Positions 56,074-64,000 of a stretch of DNA of 64,000 nucleotides are shown piece by piece (position 1 is the first letter of the stretch; each line of letters opens with the position of its first letter). The notes beneath the pieces were generated by a model. That model did no database searches and had not been told where the DNA came from. It saw only the letters and a list, made by a program, of their open reading frames with translations. The position numbers and the translations under genes were made by a program. This DNA comes from Entoloma clypeatum (lineage: Eukaryota; Basidiomycota; Agaricomycetes; Agaricales; Entolomataceae). The stretch lies in the NCBI GenBank assembly GCA_963565915.1, contig OY751493.1:2790001-2854000 (forward strand), read 5' to 3'.

Positions 56074-58230
56074 TTATTCAGTTTCTTTTGCCTGACCTCC
56101 TTCCCGCCTCTGAATCCTATTTACCAAGTTTAACAACCCACCATTAGGTTTGGTCCCAGAGATGTACATATCCTTGATCACCTCATCAGCTACCGCCCAT
56201 TCTTGTCGCCTGTAAAGGCCGCTCAACAAAGTGTGCCATGTTGTATGGACGTAAGGAATCTTCTGACGGCGCATCTCGCGGTAATACGAAAGCGCTTCCC
56301 CGAGGCCTTCTGGATGTGGATAGCTGAGACTCGCATTGATGAGAATGTGATAGGCCACCAGGTTGAGCTGAAGACCACGTTTCTTCATCCGGCCAAGGAT
56401 TTCGTTCCTCCATCGTCGGGATTTTTCCGGAGATAGCCATCCGCCTCTAAAAAGGCCGGCTAGGATGGAGGTGTAGGTCACGTCATTTGGTTGTATGCTT
56501 GGGTCCTGTTCCATTTGTTGCAGTATTCGTAAGGCTGCGCCAAAACTCTTTTCATCATTTTCTCGCATCTGGTGGTCGATAATCGAGCTGTATGTGGCCA
56601 CATTTGGTTTAATACCTTGTTTTCTCATAATACTAAAGATGATGTCTGTGGCATCTTCTCGACCGACTTTGAGCAATGCGGAGAGTATCGTTGAGAAGCT
56701 GAAAACGTCTCCCATAACCTGTTGTGATGCCATCTGGTTCACGACAGCGGCAAGAGATTTGAAGTCGACTCGGCGCCCGTAGTACGCGAGGAATGTATTG
56801 TAAGAGACAAGATCAGGTTTTGGACCACTGGTTTCCATGTCGCGCAGAAGTCGCTTGGCTTGTTCATCACGATCCAGCGAAAGGAAACCGTGGAGGACGG
56901 TGTTATAAATGGAAAGTGCGTGTTCAGTTGAGCAATGCGACGAAGCCTTCTCTTGAAATAATCGAAAGGTCTGGAATGCCTCGTCAGGTCTACAGCCATT
57001 AAATAAGACTGATATCATGGCGCGATAGGTAAGGGGATCAGGGGTGATTCCATGCGCGACCATGGTGTTCCATGTTCCCAAGGCCTCATCCACTTCGTGC
57101 AAGGTATCATACGCGTCGATGAGGGAGGTATACATGGAGACACCTGGCTTGACGCCAAATTGGATCATATGGGACTGAACTCTGGCGGCGAGGTCGCGAC
57201 GTCGACACTTGAGAAAACCAACCAAGAAGGACGCCCAACCAACATCGGTCAACGCGGATAACCGCTGGGGTGAGAGTGCGGAAGGATCAGGTGCAAGATA
57301 GGCGTCAGATGCGGAGAGCCCGTCAATAACTGATTGATAGAGCTTCTCCAAAGAGGCTATCGCGGAAGTACGAGAGAGATTTCTGATCTGGTTGGAGAGT
57401 GAGGATGGTCGGGCCACCAGGCGTGCGATGTCGAGACGTTGGACGTACAGCTGGAGTTTTGGGGCAAGCTTTGTATCGTGTTTGATTGTCTCCAGGAAGG
57501 ATTGAGTGTCAAAGTGATTCAGTCGAAGGGTGGTTTGGAGGTAGGTCTCGAAGGCGTCGTTGAAAGAATCACGAAGAGCATGTGCAGCAATGACAGCAAG
57601 CAGAATATGCCTCCGCCGTGACTCGTGATGTGCTCGATAGGTGGAATGGTCTGCTGCAAGATCAGGAGAGGGTGTCTCAGTTGCGTGCTGTTCCTCCAGG
57701 GCAGGGTCATGCCATACTCCCCGGCCACCTGATGCCAGAACGAATCTCTGATAGAGCTCGACGACGGCTTCGGGTTTGTTCTCTTTGAGAAGACGGAGCA
57801 AACGTGCGGTCAAGGCGGGCGATGAATGACTAGTAGCTGCAACGAGTGCAATATCCTCGGCAGTCTCAAGATCGTGGGCGGGCACAGTTCCAGCAGTGAA
57901 AGACGCGGCCAAGAGGGTAGAGATCCTGTGGAGCGTATTGGGGGTGAGGAAGTGCACGAGGTTGTTCTGTTTTAGAGTGCGCCAGTTTGTGATGACGTCT
58001 TTGGGAACGGAGGAGCGTCGAAGGTTGAGAACGGTGGCATTGAAGAGGTCGACCTGAGGGGTGGAGGGAGGGAGGGACGACTGGGTGAGCTGTGCTTTAA
58101 GGTTTTGGAAGGCGGGGCCGTGCTGTTGGAGTGGCGCGGAGCCATGGGTGGTGAGAGGACGACAGGGTGCGCGGACATCGCGGAGGCCGAGGGTGGAACG
58201 GCGGGCGCCGGCATGGAGGGCGAGGAGCAT
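56074..58230 (-). CDS. Pentatricopeptide-repeat protein, probably mitochondrial
   Basis: An intronless ORF of 718 residues from the ATG at 58230. The N-terminus MLLALHAGARRSTLGLRD is a good mitochondrial presequence. At least eight PPR motifs are visible in the C-terminal half, for example VSMYTSLIDAYDTLHEVDEAL, DPLTYRAMISVLFNGCRPDEAF, DLVSYNTFLAYYGR, FSFSTILSALLKVGREDA and NVATYSSIIDHQMRE. Such proteins bind single-stranded mitochondrial RNA; the target is unknown. The frame stays open upstream of the chosen start to 58449, but that part overlaps the divergent PPIL2 gene and has no conserved content. An alternative ATG at 58299 overlaps the PPIL2 start codon. Confidence 0.85.
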   Translation of the reverse strand: MLLALHAGARRSTLGLRDVRAPCRPLTTHGSAPLQQHGPAFQNLKAQLTQSSLPPSTPQVDLFNATVLNLRRSSVPKDVITNWRTLKQNNLVHFLTPNTLHRISTLLAASFTAGTVPAHDLETAEDIALVAATSHSSPALTARLLRLLKENKPEAVVELYQRFVLASGGRGVWHDPALEEQHATETPSPDLAADHSTYRAHHESRRRHILLAVIAAHALRDSFNDAFETYLQTTLRLNHFDTQSFLETIKHDTKLAPKLQLYVQRLDIARLVARPSSLSNQIRNLSRTSAIASLEKLYQSVIDGLSASDAYLAPDPSALSPQRLSALTDVGWASFLVGFLKCRRRDLAARVQSHMIQFGVKPGVSMYTSLIDAYDTLHEVDEALGTWNTMVAHGITPDPLTYRAMISVLFNGCRPDEAFQTFRLFQEKASSHCSTEHALSIYNTVLHGFLSLDRDEQAKRLLRDMETSGPKPDLVSYNTFLAYYGRRVDFKSLAAVVNQMASQQVMGDVFSFSTILSALLKVGREDATDIIFSIMRKQGIKPNVATYSSIIDHQMRENDEKSFGAALRILQQMEQDPSIQPNDVTYTSILAGLFRGGWLSPEKSRRWRNEILGRMKKRGLQLNLVAYHILINASLSYPHPEGLGEALSYYREMRRQKIPYVHTTWHTLLSGLYRRQEWAVADEVIKDMYISGTKPNGGLLNLVNRIQRREGGQAKETE

Positions 58231-58242
58231 GTAGTGTGCGGT

Positions 58243-58277
58243 CACGTGGAGTACCGTCGTCGTCGTCGTCGTCGTCG
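58243..58277. promoter_or_regulatory. Divergent promoter PPR / PPIL2 with CACGTG box and CGT microsatellite
   Basis: The 60 bases between the start codons at 58230 (minus) and 58291 (plus) hold a GGTCACGTGG box (core 58243-58248) and a run of more than seven CGT units (58255-58277). There is no TATA box. The short spacer suggests a shared nucleosome-free region. Confidence 0.55.
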
Positions 58278-58290
58278 GTCGTCTTCCACG

Positions 58291-60300
58291 ATGGGTCATG
58301 GTAACTCGAACAAGCTGTATATCACCCACGCTGAGCACGCGGGTTACTTTGGCTCGCACTCCGCCTCGTCGGGATACAAGCAGTGCGCCCCTTGCCCTCT
58401 CTGCAGACCCATCCCTCTCACCTATCCTTCCACAGCAAGCAGCAAGCAACCCACCCCGCCGCCACCACGCCCTTCGACTGCTGCGCCCTCTCCTACCAGC
58501 CCTTTACCCATCCCGTCTGTGCCAGAAACAGCGATGGCACCGGCACCGTCTTTGACCTCGTCAACATCATCCCCTGGCTCAAGTACGCCCGCCAACTCAC
58601 ACCTGCTCACTCCGCTAATCCTCCCATTTTGTCAGACAGCACACCAACACCCACCCAGTCACAAAAGAGCATTTGACTCCCTCCGACCTCATCACACTCC
58701 ACTACTCTCGTAAAGAGGCCTCCGGCGAAATCCATGACCCAATTTCATTCAAACCCTTCAGCGAACATTCCCATATCGTTGCCATTGCCACTACAGGCAA
58801 CGTTTTCCTCGCAGAGAGCATCAAGGGTGGCAGGGATCTCGTATCAGACGTGCCGTTCAAAAAGTCTGCATCGCTGCTCGTTCCCGGACAGATGCTTACC
58901 ATAACCAACCTACAGACAAGACGTCATAACACTTCAGAATCCTCATGGGCTGCCACAGGCTTCTTCCCCGTCCAACGCTACCTCTCAGGTTCCGAATAAA
59001 GACATAACCGCAAAGCCTGCCCCTGTAGGTGTTGTTGTTAACAAGGCCAAAACTGCAATGCCATGTACGCACCGTCATTCCGCCTGATCAGCTCGTAATC
59101 TCGACGTTATCCTTAGGGAATGTTTCCCCATACTCCACTGGTTTGCCCGGCGCTTCCTTGACGTCGACTTCCGTGGACCCGCAAACCGCTACTTCCAAAC
59201 TCCTTTGGGACGAGGTAAGTGCTGTCACTCTAAAATCCTGCCTTTTGATCATGTCCGTCAGGAAGAACTCATGTTTGAAGATATATCCAATGCCCCGAAA
59301 GGCAAAGGGAAGGAGAAAGACATCGGTAAACGCAGGGCATATGTCCGCGTCGTCACCAGCCTCGGTAGCGGCAGTTTGAATTTAGAGCTCTTCTGTGAAA
59401 AGGTGCATTGTTAAACCGAGCGGATAGAAGAAATGCTGATACACTTTCCAGGCACCAAAGACGTGTTACAATTTTCTAATGCTCGCAAAAGCTGGAAAAT
59501 ATGACAACTGCTTATTCCATCGACTTGTGCCAGGGTTCATGGTCAGTTGTGTTGTTTTTCAATATCTATCATTATTGAAACATTCCAGATCCAAACTGGT
59601 GATCCAACCGGAACCGGCGCTGGTGGAGAGTCGTACTGGGGTACCCCATTCCGAGATGAGCATGACTTAAAAGGCGCAGCAAAACATGACAGCAGAGGTG
59701 TCCTGGCCATGGCTAACAAAGGTCCCGGCACGAATGGGTAAGCTTCGGATTATCTCATTTGTTAGACATAATAATCATCATAAACCGTTAGCTCCCAATT
59801 TTATCTCACTTTCAAGGCGGCCCCACATCTTGATAAGAAACATACTGTCTTCGGTAAATTAGTTGGTGGAGAAGACGTCCTCGATCTACTGGAGAAGCTT
59901 TTGCTCAAACCTGGAACAGAGCGACCTGCTAAACCTGTGCGAATCACTGAAATAGTAATGTACGTATTCTCACACCATTTGCGAACCCAAAACAATGTCA
60001 AGTGACATGTCGAATTATAGCTACCAAGACCCCTTTGAAGACTATAAGAAACGTCTCGCCAATAAGGTGGCAAAACGAGCCCAAGCAGATCAAGCACAGA
60101 CAACCAAGTTTGTCGAAAAGAAGGACAATATAAATTGGTTTGGTGTCAAGGTCGGCACAGAAATTTCTCCTGTGGGACCCACAGGCGGAACCGTAGGAAA
60201 ATATCTGAAACGGCAACATATGGAGGTCGAGACTATGGGCGGGGTTGATGATACAAAGAAGAAAAGGAAGTTGGGCTTTGGAAATTTTGAGGGATGGTAG
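58291..60300 (+). CDS. PPIL2: U-box/cyclophilin peptidyl-prolyl isomerase, PPIL2 (Cyp60) type
   Basis: About 560 residues. The N-terminus [21 protein letters not shown] is typical of PPIL2. A U-box follows ([23 protein letters not shown] in two joined exons, then NIIPWLK and [16 protein letters not shown]). The C-terminal cyclophilin domain carries [31 protein letters not shown] and [17 protein letters not shown], then [19 protein letters not shown], and ends [10 protein letters not shown]. The catalytic Arg is kept, while Phe in SQFF is Tyr and the usual Trp of cyclosporin-binding cyclophilins is absent, so drug binding should be weak, as in other PPIL2 members. It works in splicing complexes and as an E3 ligase. 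Introns are about 50 nt; the start is 60 bases from that of the PPR gene. Confidence 0.9.
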
Positions 60301-60357
60301 ATTTATTGTCATGTAGTACACTTTCGTACCTTTTCCATTGCAGAATATTCTTTCGAT

Positions 60358-61220
60358 CTATTGCGAAGCAACCGCAACTTTTGTCCGTTCGGTATCCCTC
60401 GCAGGCTCTTTGGAAACCGGTTCTGTGCTCGGTACTGTGGGCAACTCCACAATAGCAGGTCTTTCGGCCTCCTAGTTACGTGGATCATGAAGACGAAAAA
60501 TTCAACGAGAACCAAATGACGAAACTCACAACGTCTGCCTGCAGCTCCCGCAGCTCCGCTTGGACAGCATCTTCCTCGTCGAGTGTAAGGTTGTTTGATA
60601 ACATATCTCCAATTTCCTTTCCGAGATTTAATGCAGAAACTTGCGATGGAGAGAACCACATACCCTTTGGTATTCCCTTGCCTCATGAGTCTCTTCAAGT
60701 AATCTCTCCACTGACTCGACGTTCAACTCTTTATGAATCTCCTTCAGAACTTCGTTGCCTTGCTTTAGGCCATGGAGGACCGATACTTCCACGAGCGAAA
60801 ATTCTATCGTAGAGACCTAAGGCTAGACTTGATAAGCTGCCCAGGGAGAGACGAGAGCCATTACCAATTGCTCCAGGTTCTCGAGTTGGCTGTCTGTCTT
60901 GAGCAGCAAGCCCTGTTGGTACTTTCTCCTGCGTAACGCAATTACCGCTCGATCTCTCTGACCGGAAGCCAAATGGGCCTTCGCGATAGCGTGCTCCCGA
61001 TCGAGGATTACTTGTATCTGTTACGTATCAAGACATTACCCAGAGAGAGAAGGCATTGTTGAACACCTTTTTCTGATACTGTCGTAGTTTATCCCGTTGC
61101 AACTTGAGACTGGATCGGCGTTCATGTCACCCGAACGAGATCAGGTCAAGGAAGTGGGACGAACTCCAAGATTGCACGGTCTTGTGCAGTGATCTTTGGG
61201 AGAGAATGCTTTCCACCCAT
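60358..61220 (-). CDS. VPS20: ESCRT-III subunit Vps20 (CHMP6)
   Basis: Vps20 nucleates ESCRT-III on endosomes and is recruited by Vps25. The first exon MGGKHSLPKITAQDRAIL shows the N-terminal glycine for myristoylation; joined exons give DLKLQRDKLRQYQKKIQ, the Snf7 core helices IALRRRKYQQGLLLKTDSQLENLEQL, then FSLVEVSVLHGLKQGNEVLKEI and the RLLEETREAREYQ block. The C-terminal acidic tail is EAERPAIVELPTV, ending TKVAVASQ at 60358. Length about 215 residues, normal for the family. The plus-strand shadow frames here are not genes. It is divergent from PTC6 with 138 bases between start codons. Confidence 0.9.
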
Positions 61221-61358
61221 TCCTTGAGGTTGGCAGTTACTCAGACTGAGGATTAGAGAGCATTGCGGTCTGTAACCACAGACTGAATGGGGCAGCACTG
61301 CTTATACTCTCATCTCAATCAAACGGCCTTTGGGATGTCACGGACGGCCGCAAAGTGA

Positions 61359-63042
61359 ATGGCTCTTCGTTTGCTACATTCTCTTCGGTCCAATTCAGCC
61401 CCACGGAACTCTGCGCTATACCACGATTATGTTCGAGTTGCCACCCAAGGTGCGACGCATTCTTTATGAACCCATAGAGCGTTTTACGAAACTGGCATGA
61501 TTCAGGCGGTGTTGTGCGCGTCCCATTGGCATCACCCAAAGTCATCGGGATAGCCAACTCACGCGGTAATAGGAGGCAGGCATCAGTAGTCTTTCCTCGA
61601 AATATTTTTTGACATTATTGTCAGTCATCAAGAAGACTTCTACGCATTTGCTACTCTCAGTTTGGACCCAGAGGAACTTCGTCTCAGCGTTAAAAAGTTC
61701 CACGGCGTGGAATGGGATCCTACAAAAGTCAGTGACCAGTTTGCTAGACAAGCGGTTTTCATCGGGATATACGACGGGTATGGTCTTGTCTTGTTTATCA
61801 TGCAAATATAAAGCTCATGAAGTTCTGCAGGCACGGAGGGTCCGCCGTGTCGCAGTACTTGCGTCAAGACCTTCATGGCATTTTTGAATCAGTGAAAAAA
61901 TCATCGATCCCCGAGCTCTTCCAGTGGATTCAGGAACTCGGCGGTTATTTCAAGCGTTTCAGAGGGGGCGCTTTGGCACCTTGGGTACACAACGCAGAAG
62001 ACATTGAAAGCACTCCGTCTTTGGACATAGAAGCTCGCGCTACTCAGGCTTTTTTCGAGGTGGGCCAGCTCTGCTTCTGACCTTGTTTATTGATCCGGCC
62101 ATATACCACTAACAGATTGACAGAAATCTGTCCAGTGATGAGATATCCCAAACCTGCGGGGCAACCGCTTCTATCGCGATCCTCCACTCCTTGGATGCAC
62201 CCGCTACTCCATTCTTCACTGCTCAAAAACTGGCACTTACTGTTGCTCACTGTGGGTAGGTCGTTCTACTGCCTCCCCCATTTCATCACATCGATCGACT
62301 CAGGGATACGCGGGTCCTGTTGTGCTCGACCCACAGTGGGCAGGTTGTCCCGATGACCGAGAACCACCATGCAGATGCGCGCGTAGAAAGTATACGACTA
62401 CGTCGAATGATGGGTTCTTCACTTATAACCGACTCATTTGGCGAATCGCGGTGGGTCGGCAACCTTGGGAACTAACTGAATCTCATTCTTTTTTTTAGGT
62501 GGATGGGCGCCCTTTCGAACACCCGTTGGTATAAACACTCCCCGTACACCATCCAGTACATGTGCTAAATGTTGTCCCGTTAGTCTTGGGGACCTCCGTT
62601 TCAAGAGATTCGGTGTCACCCCGGAGCCGCAAGTGAAAACGAAACTTTTAGAAGGTTGATAGTCGTTTCGGCCTTTGACATCCTATGATATTCTAATATA
62701 TCTTTCCCCTGGAGGAAATGAATGGGCCTACCTAGTCCTTGTTTCAGATGGGGTGTCCTCGATTCTTTCCGACGAGGAGGTCGTTGACCTAGTCCGTGGT
62801 GCCCGAGATCCCAAATCTGCAGCACACAATGTCCTAGCTTTTTCCCAAGAATTGGGCGGGGATGACAATGCAACTGTTTTAGTTGCCCCTCTTGCAGGAT
62901 GGGGAAATATCCAAGGACCTGATAGAACCAAAGAACTCCGGGAGTATAGGCGGCAGCAGGCAGGTATGTGATATCATACGCTCAACTCACGAGCAGGCCT
63001 GATTCTGCGGCAGTTGGGAGTGAACGACAACGCCGGATGTAG
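61359..63042 (+). CDS. PTC6: PP2C-type protein phosphatase, Ptc6-like (mitochondrial)
   Basis: About 390 residues over some nine exons. The start MALRLLHSLRSNSAPRNSALYHDY is presequence-like. Joined exons then give VRVPLASPKVIGIANSREDFYAFATLSLDPEELRLSVKK, the metal site IGIYDGHGGSAVSQYL (split after DGG), CGATASIAILHSLDAP, TVAHCGDTRVLLC, WAYLVLVSDGVSSILSDEE and LGGDDNATVLVAPLAG. All four PP2C acidic positions are kept. A last intron joins QQAV to GSERQRRM at 63040-63042. Ptc6 dephosphorylates mitochondrial pyruvate dehydrogenase and affects mitophagy in yeast. A few junctions in the N-terminal part are approximate. Confidence 0.88.
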
Positions 63043-63654
63043 AGCACTGGACTTTTATGTAGCATAGCTCTGTGTGATACCCATATTCTGATTTCGTCCC
63101 AAGTCTCAAGGGACCGGGGTGCTTCTCGCTCCGCTTGCCTTGCCAGTCATCACTAAATTTGGGACGCGATTATGATGAACAGAATTCATTACAATTTGAT
63201 ATAATCACCGTGAATTTATACCAGATTGTATACGAGCTCATGATCACAGATAACCTCAGATGAGCAATGCCCAAAATTGACAATCACCATGAAGGTTGCC
63301 AACTTATCCCATCATGGATTGAATTGTCAACTTTCCATTATTATTCCTCATGCTGGGATCCACAATATTGTATTGAGATTAAAAGGCATTGCAAGGCTGG
63401 TCAACTGTTTCAATGGCTCGCACTGTGTAGTATGAAAGCTTGGCAAGTATTATGCACAATTTTCATTATAGGCCCGGGACAGTGGGATGGTGGGACACAG
63501 GGGATATTATCATTTGACTATGGACGTCCAGGCTGCAATGCGTGAATGAGAACTATGTAAGTAGATATGCTTTCCAGCCTCGTTTCCAAAATTTCCATTA
63601 AGAGACTCGCTCACTGCCAGCCTACCTTTTAAGTGTGATTGCTAGAGCAAGTTG
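63043..63654. other. Intergenic region right of PTC6
   Basis: About 600 bases with A/T-rich patches. A plus-strand ORF of 92 codons (63267-63545) reads MPKIDNHHEGCQLIPSWIEL and matches no family I know; its composition looks random. The region holds the PTC6 3' end and that of the minus-strand gene entering from the right. No repeat structure is evident. Confidence 0.45.
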
Positions 63655-64000
63655 TTAGCGCCCAAAGTTGAGCCTGACAACAGTGGCAAAAATCCTCACC
63701 AGAGAGGTAAAGCCAAACTCTATAATCAGTTTCCAACCTCCAGTGGCATTCAAGAGTGTGTGTTCCAGCATGGCTCCTTGATGCACTAAGGATAGATGGT
63801 GTCAGTTGAAACATGGCTACTCATACATCATAAGCTTACAGACAAGCTCCGAGGCTCGACGACAATCTCAGCCTGTAGAGTGAGCAACTCACCAGTGGCA
63901 CACAACATGAAAGGCTTGCGATTCACATCGAGTTGCAGTTGATTCCTGGACAAGATGGTGGGGATAAAGGAAACGAGGTCATGCGAGATCCCTGACAGCA
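63655..64000 (-). CDS. C-terminal part of an unrecognised protein (runs off the right edge)
   Basis: On the minus strand the frame is open from base 64000 and reads LSGISHDLVSFIPTILSRNQ, continuing to AEIVVEPRSL near 63840. A GTAAGC donor and a TCCTTAG acceptor about 60 bases on lead to HQGAMLEHTLLNATGGWKLI and LVRIFATVVRLNFGR with a stop at 63655; the alternative phase stops sooner. The regular alternation of hydrophobic and polar residues and the splice signals support a gene, but I do not recognise the family and the reading phase after the intron is uncertain. Confidence 0.35.

Noticed and set aside
58231..58449. Upstream extension of the PPR protein to 58449
   Set aside because: It overlaps the start of PPIL2 on the other strand, encodes Arg/Thr-rich low-complexity sequence from the CGT repeat, and would leave PPIL2 without a promoter.
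63857..63876. 20-nt intron in the right-edge gene (GTGAGT...CTACAG)
   Set aside because: It is too short to be spliced and the sequence reads through in frame without a stop.
1..64000. CRISPR arrays, insertion sequences, prophage or operon-type defence systems
   Set aside because: Nothing of the kind is seen; introns, splice signals and gene families show a eukaryotic nuclear genome.

Overview
This window is nuclear DNA from an intron-rich, gene-dense fungus, most likely a basidiomycete of the Agaricomycetes. Coding regions are broken by many GT-AG introns of about 45-60 nt, intergenic gaps are often under 150 bp, and the gene set is fungal: a Cdc3-type septin, a Bck1-type MAPKKK, Sts1/Cut8, Mim2, a Cas1p-type 10-TM acyltransferase and a CSL (LAG1-type) transcription factor. 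Fungal CSL genes are known from basidiomycetes and fission-yeast relatives but not from budding yeasts or filamentous ascomycetes, which supports the assignment. I could not identify a species.

Layout, left to right: 3' end of importin alpha; a compound foldback element with a tRNA-like interior (735-1126); LSM5; mitoribosomal bS16m; an acyl-CoA-binding/ankyrin protein (-); succinyl-CoA ligase alpha (-); the Mtr10/transportin-3 import receptor (-); septin CDC3 (-); mitoribosomal mS35 (-) divergent from a CZIB-type zinc protein (+); an 1.1-kb stretch without a confident gene; the BCK1 kinase (-); GID8 (-); a flavin monooxygenase (-); RRP15 (-) divergent from an ankyrin-DIL protein (+); a rhomboid protease (+); a CAS1 acyltransferase (+); a spliced non-coding transcript on the minus strand that appears to host two C/D snoRNAs (about 30800-31265); STS1 (+); a PPR-like mitochondrial protein (+); a REXO4-like protein that lacks catalytic residues (+); a mitochondrial carrier (-) divergent from a MARCH-type E3 ligase (+); two small secreted proteins (-); ribulose-phosphate epimerase (+); a DXD glycosyltransferase (-); pyruvate kinase (-); the CSL factor (-); a TMEM198/DUF4203-like membrane protein (-); an MRH4-like DEAD-box helicase (-); a sugar transporter (-) divergent from MIM2 (+); a PPR protein (-) divergent from PPIL2-type cyclophilin/U-box (+); VPS20 (-) divergent from the PP2C phosphatase PTC6 (+); and the tail of an unrecognised gene at the right edge.

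Most of this is ordinary housekeeping content and I see no operon-like system or secondary-metabolite cluster. Mitochondrial functions recur (bS16m, mS35, LSC1, carrier, two PPR-like proteins, MRH4-like helicase, MIM2, PTC6), and four of the corresponding start regions carry a TCACGTG box. The least expected items are the snoRNA host gene, where the predicted guides match conserved rRNA segments recalled from memory; the compound foldback/tRNA-like repeat; the catalytically degenerate REXO4-like protein with a GC-AG intron; and several head-to-head gene pairs whose start codons lie only 47-61 bp apart. Exon joins were worked out by eye from splice signals and family conservation, so single boundaries may be off.
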